Assembly: GCA_021844725.1 (NCBI GenBank)
Contig: JAKBSX010000024.1
Span: 1 to 13,272 of the forward strand
Origin: Actinomycetes bacterium
GTDB taxonomy: Bacteria > Actinomycetota > Acidimicrobiia > Acidimicrobiales > Acidimicrobiaceae
Direction: 5' to 3'
Length of the DNA stretch: 13,272 nucleotides
Shown here in pieces: positions 1 through 7,197 of the stretch; positions within the stretch are counted from its first letter, which is position 1; each line of letters starts with the position of its first letter. The translations under genes and the position numbers were made by a program. A model generated the notes under the pieces. The model had not been told where the DNA came from. It ran no database searches and saw only the letters and a list, made by a program, of their open reading frames with translations.

Positions 1-231
1 ATCAGTGGAAATTCTTATCATTTTTGCTGAGATCTCTGAGGCCAAGCCTTCTCGAGCCTTGTAACCGCACTGGAACGACGGTTAGGGGTTGGCACTGTTG
101 TCCGGTCGGATGACGTTAATGGAAATGAAGTCTCAGGAGTAGCGACCACACTAAATAGTGAATGCTTTAGCTTTGTAGCATTATTCACCGACGAAGGTGA
201 GATAGTGAGCTTAGCCTTGGAAGATAACTGA
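1..231 (+). pseudogene. 3' remnant of a reading frame, possibly biotin-protein ligase (BirA) C-terminus
   Basis: From about position 40 one frame is open to a TGA at 229-231 and reads like protein (…LERRLGVGTVV…GVATTL…TDEGEIVSLALEDN). It has no ATG, GTG or TTG that could start it, and two in-frame stops (28-30, 37-39) lie just upstream. The next frame is open from 2 to 61 and also reads plausibly (…EILIIFAEISEAKPSRA). The simplest reading is one gene entering from the left with a single frameshift near 40-60. The end (basic 'RRLG', then a small beta-rich segment with 'GVAT' and a 'DEGEIVSL' turn) recalls the C-terminal SH3-like domain of BirA, but the usual stretch between the 'ALERRL' helix and that domain appears short. 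The family call is a guess. It could also be an intact gene with a sequencing error, or another protein. Confidence 0.35.
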
Positions 232-240
232 CTTCCAAAG

Positions 241-265
241 ATTAGAATCCTGGGTTCTGTCTAAT
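241..265. terminator. Weak hairpin between convergent ends (possible terminator)
   Basis: ATTAGA (241-246) and TCTAAT (260-265) form a 6-bp inverted repeat with a 13-nt loop that itself contains AGAA/TTCT pairing. It lies in the 89-bp gap between the left-edge remnant and the 3' end of the deacetylase gene. There is no GC-rich stem or T tract, so a terminator role is doubtful. Confidence 0.2.
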
Positions 266-320
266 TGATCCGTCTCAGGTAATCCTATCTTTCGCTTCAA
301 ATCGGCTTGCTTCAACTGAA

Positions 321-1334
321 TTAATCCGACAGCGCCCTTTTTCGTGACTCTTCCAAAGCAGAAATCATTTCAATATTTGCCCTACCCTGGCTTGGGCTCT
401 CCAGCTTGAGCTGAAATCCTGCCATTGCTGCCAGCGTGGATGCGGTACTAGTCTCAAGCGCCTCCAGGTCATAGCCACCTTCAAGCATCGCCACCACGTT
501 GGCAGTCGGCGCCAACTGCTTGATCCAGAGAGTCAGCATCCCAAAATCAGCGGAGGTGAGTCCCAACTCAGTAAGGGGATCTTGTCGATGGGCATCGAAT
601 CCGGACGATAAGAGTATCCAGGTTGGAGCGAAGCTCTCTATAACCGGAGCGGCAATTCGATCCAACCCCTCCATATATGAAGCCACAACGGTGTTGGCAT
701 GAAACGGGAGATTGAGTGTGTAACCTTTACCCTCCCCTTTGCCTACCTCACGGGCCCTCCCTGTCCCTGGATAGAGAGGATATTGATGGGTAGAAACATA
801 GAGAACTTTGGAACTTTCAAAAAATATCTCCTGAGTCCCATTCCCATGATGGGCATCGAAATCGAATACAAGCACCCGCTCACCACGGGAGACTAGTTCA
901 GCAGACAGCACCGCAATATTGTTGAGCAAGCAGAACCCCATGGCTCTGTCACTTACCGCATGATGACCCGGAGGTCGCACTGCAAGAAAGGCCGCGTCTG
1001 CCTCGCCGGCGTAAATCCTTCTGGCTGCATCCAGACCAGCTCCAGCTGCTAAAAGGGCAGCCTCCCAAGAGGCCTCGGTTGCCATAGTATCCGGGTCGAG
1101 CATCCCTCCGCCCATAAGGCAAAATCGCTTCAGGGCTTCTATATATGAGGGCTGATGGACTCTACTAAGCTCTTCGACAGTCGCCTGAGTAGGTTGGAAT
1201 ACTTGTACAAGTTCTTTTATCCCACTCAACTCGATTCCCTTAAACACCGCTTGAAGCCGCTGAGGTGAATCAGGGTGTACGGTTCCGGAATCGTGCTCTA
1301 CATACTTAGGGTGTGTCCCAAATAAAATAACCAT
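321..1334 (-). CDS. Histone deacetylase superfamily (AcuC/HdaH-like) Zn-dependent deacylase
   Basis: This is a 337-aa cytoplasmic enzyme of the arginase/deacetylase fold, about the usual length for bacterial class II-like members. All signature motifs are visible: PPGHH at 121-125 (His124/His125 charge-relay pair), DFDAHHGNG at 158-166 (Asp160 and His162 as zinc ligands), GFDAH at 245-249 (Asp247, third zinc ligand) and EGGYD at 285-289 (Tyr288, transition-state tyrosine). It should therefore be catalytically competent. Bacterial members remove acetyl groups from protein lysines (AcuC on acetyl-CoA synthetase), from acetylpolyamines, or from small amides; the sequence does not decide which. 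The ATG at 1334 is the first start before a 42-bp gap to a divergent GNAT acetyltransferase, which fits an acetylation/deacetylation pair. A TAGAAT box lies 8 nt upstream of the ATG with no ribosome binding site, so the mRNA may be leaderless. Confidence 0.9.
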   Translation of the reverse strand: MVILFGTHPKYVEHDSGTVHPDSPQRLQAVFKGIELSGIKELVQVFQPTQATVEELSRVHQPSYIEALKRFCLMGGGMLDPDTMATEASWEAALLAAGAGLDAARRIYAGEADAAFLAVRPPGHHAVSDRAMGFCLLNNIAVLSAELVSRGERVLVFDFDAHHGNGTQEIFFESSKVLYVSTHQYPLYPGTGRAREVGKGEGKGYTLNLPFHANTVVASYMEGLDRIAAPVIESFAPTWILLSSGFDAHRQDPLTELGLTSADFGMLTLWIKQLAPTANVVAMLEGGYDLEALETSTASTLAAMAGFQLKLESPSQGRANIEMISALEESRKRALSD

Positions 1335-1376
1335 TTAGTCATATTCTACAGTACTTACCGTCGGGTTGATTGCCGA
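1335..1376. promoter_or_regulatory. Divergent promoter region with overlapping -10-like boxes
   Basis: The 42-bp gap between the divergent deacetylase and GNAT genes contains the 7-mer TATTCTA at 1342-1348. Read rightward it gives TATTCT (1342-1347), 29 bp before the GNAT ATG. Read leftward it gives TAGAAT (1348-1343), 8 bp before the deacetylase ATG, a distance typical of leaderless actinobacterial transcripts. No convincing -35 is seen on either strand. The function is inferred from spacing and the TAnnnT pattern only. Confidence 0.35.
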
Positions 1377-2147
1377 ATGACCCAGCGGCATTCCTTAGAA
1401 CAGGAAACAAAATTGGAAACTAGATCGCCTGAAATAATACAGGCCGGCAGCCAACATATCAGGATAAGTCCCTGGAAATCGCACGACTCTTCAGCGCTAC
1501 TCACGCCTTTGACTGCGTTCGAACCTATAAAATCTGAAACGATTCTGGCTGGTATCGAAAAATCCAGGTCTATCGGATATAAAACAATCTATACCAGCGC
1601 TCTGATAGAGAGCGAAACAGTGGCCTTTGTCAATTTGGGTTTCCGCCTAAAGGAACAACTCTATGTTCTGCAACGAACCACCGCAGCTGCCGAAACTGCT
1701 GCCAGGGAAAAGGTACGTTTGAAAAAGCCAAGCGAAACAGATCTAACCGAGGTGGCGAATCTCGACAAACTTTGCTTTGACGATTTTTGGACCATGGACG
1801 TCAACGCCCTACTTGAGGCAGAAAGCGCAACTTCTAGATCGCGATTCCGTATCGCCACTTCTAAATTAGCCGGTAACCACGAGCAAATAGTTGGATATGC
1901 AATCACCGGTTTAGGCAATAAAAAGGGTTACCTGCAACGCCTGGCTGTTCATCCCGAATTTCAAAGTAGAGGAATTGGACAGCTGCTGGTCGCTGATGGA
2001 CTTGAGTGGCTGAGATTTTGGAGATCCAACCAAATATTTGTCAACACTCAGATCAAAAATGACAAAGCATTAAATTTTTACCTCAAGATTGGCTTCATTC
2101 TTCTCCATGAAAGGCTGAATATCCTGGAATATGAACTGAATTCCTGA
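1377..2147 (+). CDS. GNAT family N-acetyltransferase, two-module
   Basis: 256 aa. The C-terminal half (about residues 113-256) is a recognisable RimI-like GNAT domain. It has an N-terminal strand and helix (VRLKKPSETDLTEVANLD), the acetyl-CoA pyrophosphate-binding motif A (QRLAVHPEFQSRGIGQLLV, 187-205, with the Q-x-x-G-x-G-like loop QSRGIG) and motif B (NDKALNFYLKIGFILLHER). The first half (about 26-100) ends in '…VNLGFRLKEQLYVLQR', resembling the end of a GNAT fold, so it is probably a degenerate non-catalytic GNAT module. GNAT enzymes transfer acetyl from acetyl-CoA to an amine; the target here is unknown. It is divergent from a deacetylase and 116 bp upstream of the DUF6049-like gene on the same strand. 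No clear Shine-Dalgarno sequence precedes the ATG, so the start is less certain than the frame. Confidence 0.8.
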   Translation: MTQRHSLEQETKLETRSPEIIQAGSQHIRISPWKSHDSSALLTPLTAFEPIKSETILAGIEKSRSIGYKTIYTSALIESETVAFVNLGFRLKEQLYVLQRTTAAAETAAREKVRLKKPSETDLTEVANLDKLCFDDFWTMDVNALLEAESATSRSRFRIATSKLAGNHEQIVGYAITGLGNKKGYLQRLAVHPEFQSRGIGQLLVADGLEWLRFWRSNQIFVNTQIKNDKALNFYLKIGFILLHERLNILEYELNS

Positions 2148-2263
2148 GAATCCATAGTTGAAACCAAATAGAAAAAGAGTATTCTAACTAGCGGTCGATG
2201 CCATAGCCGTGTTGAAAAAGTGTTGAAATAGTCAAATAGATACTCGTTGGGTCGTAAGCCAAT
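2148..2263 (+). promoter_or_regulatory. Intergenic promoter candidates and 11-bp tandem repeat
   Basis: The gap upstream of the DUF6049-like gene holds TTGAAA (2158-2163), 16 nt, then TATTCT (2180-2185), a plausible housekeeping-type promoter. A second candidate is TTGAAA (2212-2217), 19 nt, then TAGATA (2237-2242). Two adjacent 11-mers, TGTTGAAAAAG (2210-2220) and TGTTGAAATAG (2221-2231), differ at one base and could be an operator. No terminator hairpin is seen after the GNAT gene. All assignments are by eye. Confidence 0.3.
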
Positions 2264-4354
2264 ATGCCAAGATCAAATAAACATCCGAGTCACCGAAGGT
2301 CAAGGCGTATACCACCCTGGCGAGGTCCAATGTTTTTGGCATTTCTTGTGATCTTGGTTGGTGTTTTCCTGCTTCGGCAATATCCCTCCGCCAGGTCCAA
2401 TGTTTCTCACCAAAAAACAACTACAACTACAGTAAAGCCGTCTTCAAATTCCGGAACTACGGATTCAAGTAGCCCGCTATCAATAACCTCCGGTCCCACA
2501 TGGGTCAGCATGGGAACCCCGGAGACGATAACACTAAATTCCGCTGCACTTAAGAATCAAAGCGGGATAGAGGTTTCGCTTGAGGTATTCCCGAAGATTG
2601 AATCGAGATCCCAATTTCAATTTATTTCCAAATATGGAGTCAAATCACTTCCGATAGCATCTTCGCCACCAGTTGATGTAACCCGTCTATCCAAATATTC
2701 AACTGGAAACCCCCAGCTTTCGTTTGAAATCTCCGAAACTTCGCAACCCACTACCAGCAAGCAGTCGCCCAACACCAGCTTTATACAGATCCCCTATTGT
2801 TCGCCCAACTGTGCCGGGGTTTATCCCCTGCTGGCAGTGTTTGTGAAAAACTCTCAGGTCATACATACCGCTCTTACGAGGATCGCCCTTGAATCAAGCA
2901 CTAAGGTGACAAAGCCGCTCAATTTCGCGATGGTGGTGCAAGCCCCTTTTAGCGGCAATACAAACAATGACCTAAAATCGCTTGCACTTATAACAGCTGA
3001 TCTGCAGGCCAATCCTTTAGCAAATGTTACTGTCGATATCCCTGGAATCGTACTTGAGGAAGCACTAAGTTCTTCCGTGCCCACCAATAAGTCCACAATA
3101 TCTCAGCTCGTGTCCTGGGCCGCACTGCCAAACCATCAAATAATCACTTCAGGATTTGTACCCATAAACTTTCCCCGGCTGGTTTCATCCGGACTCTCAG
3201 GCCTTATCAAACAGGATCTATCGGAAGGAACCAAGTTCTCAAATCAGTTACTCAGAAAAAATACCACCACACCTGGCCCTATAGTAATCAACGGTGGTCT
3301 TAGTAATACATCTGCGTCACTGCTAGCGAATAACGGTGTATCAAAAATACTGCTGGGACAGAAATATTTTGCACCATTTAACCAAAAATTCTCACTATCA
3401 CAGCCTTTTCTCATTGAAGACAATCAGAATTCTGCGCTGGAAGTTCTCTCCTCGGACAGTGAGCTGCGCAGTGATCTATCCGCTGGGGCCATCCCCTACA
3501 CTTCCGCCAATCAGATCTCTACCGATTTGGCGCAGATCTACTTTGATCAACCCAATGACATCTCTGAGCGAGTGGTTAGCACGTTGTTTCGAGTTAGCTC
3601 CCCTCAGCAAGCTTCCAACCTCAATGCAGCACTCAATGACATAACTAGTTCCCCATTTGTTCACACCACTGATCTGCAAAATGCTTTTTCCCTGATTCCA
3701 ACCAGCTCGCTGCAGATCGGGAAATTAGGTAATCCGGCAGCATCAAGAGCTATAGATGTCAGTCGGTTCAAGTCGATCTCATCTGACGTCTCTGCTCTTG
3801 ATTCCTCGCTAGGCAAATCGACTCTTCTATCTCAGGCTCAGACCTCGCTCATGGCCTCGCTTGCTTCATCTATCTCAAGTTCAAAATCTCAGCAGTTCCT
3901 GAACTCAAGTCAGGCCACCATCTCGCAAATTTCAAGCATGCTGTCACTGGCAGCTAACAAATCCTTCACAGTGACTTCAAGAAACGTAAAATTGCCAATT
4001 GCTATTTCCTCCCAGCTTAAGGTTCCATTCAAAGGGGTATTGGTTATAAAATCTGATAGGTTGTCATTTCCAAACGGAAACACCGTACCTGTGGTGGTCA
4101 GTGGCCCAAATACTACGTTGTCAATTCCTATCTATGCAGAGACCTTAGGGATTTACCTAATTTCCGCAAAGTTGTTTACCACAAACGGCAAATTGGTAGT
4201 TGCCCATACCTCTATAGAAATTCGCTCAACGGCCTTTTCACTTGTGAGCATCATCCTCACCCTTGGGGCATTCTTAATTCTCGCACTATGGTGGATCCAA
4301 TCATTTAGAAAGGGCCACAGAAGAAATAGGCGGCTAGTGAGTGAAAGTAAGTGA
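2264..4354 (+). CDS. Large bitopic membrane protein, DUF6049-like (mycobacterial Rv3909 position)
   Basis: 696 aa. A short basic N-terminus (many Arg/Lys in residues 1-20) precedes a hydrophobic segment at about 23-38, acting as signal-anchor or signal peptide. A Ser/Thr-rich stretch follows (about 48-75), then a large extracytoplasmic region, a second membrane helix near 657-678 and a basic cytoplasmic tail (RKGHRRNRR). Recognisable points are a small Cys loop (CSPNC, 179-183) followed by GVYPLL, and a segment 'ANVTVDIPGIVLEEAL', as in the actinobacterial family encoded immediately upstream of murJ. The molecular function of that family is not known to me; conserved linkage to murJ suggests a cell-envelope role. 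Its TGA overlaps the GTG start of murJ (GTGA at 4351-4354), implying translational coupling. The family assignment rests on synteny, topology and these short matches. Confidence 0.65.
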   Translation: MPRSNKHPSHRRSRRIPPWRGPMFLAFLVILVGVFLLRQYPSARSNVSHQKTTTTTVKPSSNSGTTDSSSPLSITSGPTWVSMGTPETITLNSAALKNQSGIEVSLEVFPKIESRSQFQFISKYGVKSLPIASSPPVDVTRLSKYSTGNPQLSFEISETSQPTTSKQSPNTSFIQIPYCSPNCAGVYPLLAVFVKNSQVIHTALTRIALESSTKVTKPLNFAMVVQAPFSGNTNNDLKSLALITADLQANPLANVTVDIPGIVLEEALSSSVPTNKSTISQLVSWAALPNHQIITSGFVPINFPRLVSSGLSGLIKQDLSEGTKFSNQLLRKNTTTPGPIVINGGLSNTSASLLANNGVSKILLGQKYFAPFNQKFSLSQPFLIEDNQNSALEVLSSDSELRSDLSAGAIPYTSANQISTDLAQIYFDQPNDISERVVSTLFRVSSPQQASNLNAALNDITSSPFVHTTDLQNAFSLIPTSSLQIGKLGNPAASRAIDVSRFKSISSDVSALDSSLGKSTLLSQAQTSLMASLASSISSSKSQQFLNSSQATISQISSMLSLAANKSFTVTSRNVKLPIAISSQLKVPFKGVLVIKSDRLSFPNGNTVPVVVSGPNTTLSIPIYAETLGIYLISAKLFTTNGKLVVAHTSIEIRSTAFSLVSIILTLGAFLILALWWIQSFRKGHRRNRRLVSESK

Positions 4355-5964
4355 GCGGAATCAGCGGAATTAATAAATCCAACTTTCGGCAACTGCTCGG
4401 ATCAACCAAAGTCAATGCATTGGCTATGGCTTCCGGTACCTTTGTTTCACGTGTCACCGGCCTTTTGCGTCTTCTCGCGCTGGCCTATGCGCTTGGAATA
4501 GGTCCGTTCTCCGACTCATTTAATCTGGCCAACAATACTCCTAACATTATCTACGATCTGCTACTCGGAGGTGTCATCTCAGCCTCGATACTGCCAGTCT
4601 TTGTAGGTCACCTGGCCAAAGAGGACAAAAAGAGCGCCTGGAAATCAATATCGGTAGTACTCAGCGTCGGAATCGTACTGCTGGTAGTTGGAACGGTAGT
4701 CTTTGAACTGGTAGCACCACTAATAATCCATCTTTATCTCATAGTAAACCATTCAAGTATCGCGCCCCAGCAGCAAAGGATTGCCACCCTGCTTCTCAGA
4801 TTCTTCGCTCCACAACTGTTTTTCTATGGATTTATCGCAATAATAACTGCAATTTTGAATGCCCGATCTGTCTTTGCCCCGCCCGCTTATGCCCCGGTAA
4901 TAAACAACCTTGTAGCCATATTGGTATTTTTGGCTTTTTCACAAACAAGGAAATCGCTTGCCCTCGGTCAAATTCATGCTCTTTCATTGCCGATACTGCT
5001 CCTTGGAATCGGTACCACGGCTGGCGTGGCGCTTCAAGCCCTCTACCTGATTCCATATCTTAAAAAAGCCGGCGCCAGATTAAGTTTTAATCCCGACTTT
5101 CGACACAAAGCGGTCCGAGAAATTAGGGCAATATCCGGTTGGGCTGTCGGATTTGTGATGGCCAATCAGATTGCTCTGTTCACTATTTTGGCAATCGCAG
5201 ACGGTTCAAAACCAGGTACCGTCACCGCCTATTCTTACGGATACATATTTTTTCAGCTCCCCTACGGAATCGCCGCGTACTCAATAATGACTGCAATAAT
5301 GCCAGATCTTGCTCGTAGTTATGGAATCAATCAGATCGAACGGTACAAGACTCAGCTGGGCAAAGGATTGCGCTCTTCAGTATCGGTGATGATTCCTTCA
5401 GCTTTTGCCTATCTGGCAATTGCTAGGCCTCTGCTTACTCTACTGTTAGCCCATGGGGCAGCCAATATTGCAGGAGCCGATTTGACCTCTAGAACTCTTG
5501 GAGGATTTGCCGTGGGGTTGCCAGGCTTTGCCGGCTACTTAGGCGTAGTACAAGCGTATCAGTCAATTAAAGATACCAAAATCGTTTTTTTTCTCTACCT
5601 GGTTGAAAATGGGCTCAACATTGTGCTGGCAATAATACTTGATCACCTTTTTGGCGCATTCGGCTTGGCACTATCATTGTCACTGGCTTACTCGCTTGCA
5701 TTTCTGGTAGGTTTAGCCACTCTTATAAGACGCGATCTTGCACCTAACCTGAGAATGTTGTTCAAACCCTGGTTTAATTCCATTGCCGCGTCAGTGGCTA
5801 TGTACGCTGCAATGCGGATATTAATCTCTAAAATTGGAGTTTCAACCGGACTACATTTGTTATTGCAGCTATTGTTGGAAACTGCAGTCGGTGGAGTAGT
5901 GTTTATCGCTGTAACTATATTAGGCAGCCATATCGATTCGCTGGGAGACGGGAACGCTAAATGA
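4351..5964 (+). CDS. murJ: MurJ (MviN) lipid II flippase
   Basis: This 537-aa polytopic membrane protein of the MOP superfamily should have about 14 helices. It flips the peptidoglycan precursor lipid II across the cytoplasmic membrane. The N-terminal signature is clear: SGTFVSRVTGLLRLLALAYA, with Arg34 and Arg40 spaced as the functionally required Arg18/Arg24 of E. coli MurJ, then SDSFNLANNTPN (Asp55) and LLGGVISASILPVF. The length matches plain MurJ; the long cytoplasmic pseudokinase extension of the mycobacterial homologue is absent. The start is GTG at 4351, overlapping the upstream stop by four bases. The stop overlaps the ATG of degV (ATGA, 5961-5964), so three consecutive genes are translationally coupled. 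The CwlM-like gene downstream in the same run is notable because mycobacterial CwlM is a regulator of peptidoglycan precursor synthesis. Confidence 0.93.
   Translation: MSGISGINKSNFRQLLGSTKVNALAMASGTFVSRVTGLLRLLALAYALGIGPFSDSFNLANNTPNIIYDLLLGGVISASILPVFVGHLAKEDKKSAWKSISVVLSVGIVLLVVGTVVFELVAPLIIHLYLIVNHSSIAPQQQRIATLLLRFFAPQLFFYGFIAIITAILNARSVFAPPAYAPVINNLVAILVFLAFSQTRKSLALGQIHALSLPILLLGIGTTAGVALQALYLIPYLKKAGARLSFNPDFRHKAVREIRAISGWAVGFVMANQIALFTILAIADGSKPGTVTAYSYGYIFFQLPYGIAAYSIMTAIMPDLARSYGINQIERYKTQLGKGLRSSVSVMIPSAFAYLAIARPLLTLLLAHGAANIAGADLTSRTLGGFAVGLPGFAGYLGVVQAYQSIKDTKIVFFLYLVENGLNIVLAIILDHLFGAFGLALSLSLAYSLAFLVGLATLIRRDLAPNLRMLFKPWFNSIAASVAMYAAMRILISKIGVSTGLHLLLQLLLETAVGGVVFIAVTILGSHIDSLGDGNAK
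4443..4458 (+). other. parS-like sequence inside murJ
   Basis: TGTTTCACGTGTCACC matches the canonical parS at 13 of 16 positions, with the first 11 bases exact. It encodes the conserved FVSRVTG segment of MurJ, so codon constraint could produce it by chance. ParB binding is uncertain. Confidence 0.2.
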
Positions 5965-6800
5965 GCGTAAAAATTGTATTGGATTCAGGTGGCGATACAC
6001 CACCTGAACTCGCGCGAAAATATAATTTGGCGATTGTTCCGCTAAAAATTCGATTTGGATCTGAAGAATTCATCGATACCGTAAATCTCACTACCGATCA
6101 GTTCTGGCAGAAGTGCCAAGAATCCGAAGATTTTCCTCAAACCGCCGCTCCTTCATCCGGTGACTTTCAATCCTCATTCCTCGAAGCAAAACAAGCTGGT
6201 CATGATCAGGTAATTTGCATCACCTTATCGTCGGAGCTATCGGCTACCTATCAGTCAGCAACCCTAGCCGCAAGGGAAGTTGCAAATGAAATAGAGGCCG
6301 AGGTAATCGACTCAAGATTAGCCACCTTTGCTATGGGTACCTTGGCCATCAACGCCGCTATTGAGGCAGAAAAAGGTGCTGACTTAAAAACGATCGCAAC
6401 TTTAATAAAATCCCAGATTCCCAGGATGCACGCATTCGGCGCCCTTGACACCTTGGACAACTTACGTAAAGGGGGAAGAATTGGAACTGCGCAGGCCTTA
6501 TTTGGCTCGCTGCTCTCATTCAAACCAATCATCAATGTGGCAAATGGTACGATTGAAGCAGAGTCAAAGCAAAGGACCCGTTCCAAAGCACTCGCCTATT
6601 TGATCGAAAAAACTCAAAGCTTCGGATCAGTCACAGATCTTGCGATAATCCATGCCAATGCCCCCGATGTGGATGACTTTGTTGACCGAATCAAATCCCA
6701 AACAGGCATAGATCAGATTACCATAGCCAAAATTGGTCCCGTAATCGGAAGTCATGCAGGTCCACGGACGATGGGAGTCATACTTAGAACTCTTGACTAG
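5961..6800 (+). CDS. DegV family fatty-acid-binding protein
   Basis: 279 aa, the normal length. DegV/FakB proteins hold a long-chain fatty acid in a buried pocket and in Firmicutes present it to the kinase FakA. Motifs in order: DSGGDTPPEL (8-17, the DSxxDLP-type start), TAAPSSGDF (the TSxPS fatty-acid carboxylate loop), LSSELSATYQSA (the ISSxLSGTYQSA motif), DSRLATFAMG, LDTLDNLRKGGRIG, and near the end a GSHAGPRTMGV segment matching the GxHxGPG region. The ATG overlaps the murJ stop, so it is very probably co-expressed. No FakA-like kinase is in the window, so the fatty-acid acceptor pathway is unknown. Its place between murJ and trxB is where mycobacteria have sigM. Confidence 0.9.
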   Translation: MSVKIVLDSGGDTPPELARKYNLAIVPLKIRFGSEEFIDTVNLTTDQFWQKCQESEDFPQTAAPSSGDFQSSFLEAKQAGHDQVICITLSSELSATYQSATLAAREVANEIEAEVIDSRLATFAMGTLAINAAIEAEKGADLKTIATLIKSQIPRMHAFGALDTLDNLRKGGRIGTAQALFGSLLSFKPIINVANGTIEAESKQRTRSKALAYLIEKTQSFGSVTDLAIIHANAPDVDDFVDRIKSQTGIDQITIAKIGPVIGSHAGPRTMGVILRTLD

Positions 6801-6870
6801 GGTATGGATAGAGATTTTTTAAATTTGTGCAATGGTCAGCGTCAGTTACCAGCTTTCGAGGAGGCTTCAG

Positions 6871-7182
6871 ATGGCATCAATCGAGGATTCGCCGAAAACC
6901 CAACTTGATTTTGCCGAGCGCACGGTTGACACCATTGATTCAGTCGTTACGACAATCAGAGAAAAGACCGTTGACCCGTTAGTCAAACTTACAAGAATCG
7001 TCGTCTACGGCATCTTGGCTCTCATCGCACTTGTACTGGTAACTGTGTTGGCCTCCATAGCCTTGGTACGGCTTCTGGATGTCTATGCCTTTGGTAATAG
7101 AGTGTGGATCTCCTATTTCATAATTGGAGGAATCTTTACCATTGTTGGATTGTTGTTATGGAGTAAGAGAACCAAACACTAA
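6871..7182 (+). CDS. Small membrane protein with two transmembrane helices, unknown function
   Basis: 103 aa from the preferred start. The ATG at 6871 is preceded by GAGGAGG (6858-6864) at 6-nt spacing, a strong ribosome binding site. An in-frame ATG at 6832 would add 13 residues but has no such site. The protein has an acidic, polar N-terminus (1-40) with a predicted amphipathic stretch, helix 1 at about 43-68 (VVYGILALIALVLVTVLASI) and helix 2 at about 80-97 (ISYFIIGGIFTIVGLLLW). It ends in a basic tail, so both ends are probably cytoplasmic. The layout resembles small holin-like or DUF1469-type proteins, but I see no diagnostic motif. It lies 70 bp after degV and 15 bp before trxB, within the same-strand run. 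Confidence 0.75.
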   Translation: MASIEDSPKTQLDFAERTVDTIDSVVTTIREKTVDPLVKLTRIVVYGILALIALVLVTVLASIALVRLLDVYAFGNRVWISYFIIGGIFTIVGLLLWSKRTKH

Positions 7183-7197
7183 GTCATTGAGGTAATT

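Noticed and set aside
499..896. Two short plus-strand reading frames opposite the deacetylase gene
   Set aside because: They lie wholly antisense to a gene with all catalytic motifs and show no recognisable protein features.
6832..6870. Upstream ATG for the small membrane protein
   Set aside because: The downstream ATG at 6871 has a strong GAGGAGG site at ideal spacing; the upstream one has none.
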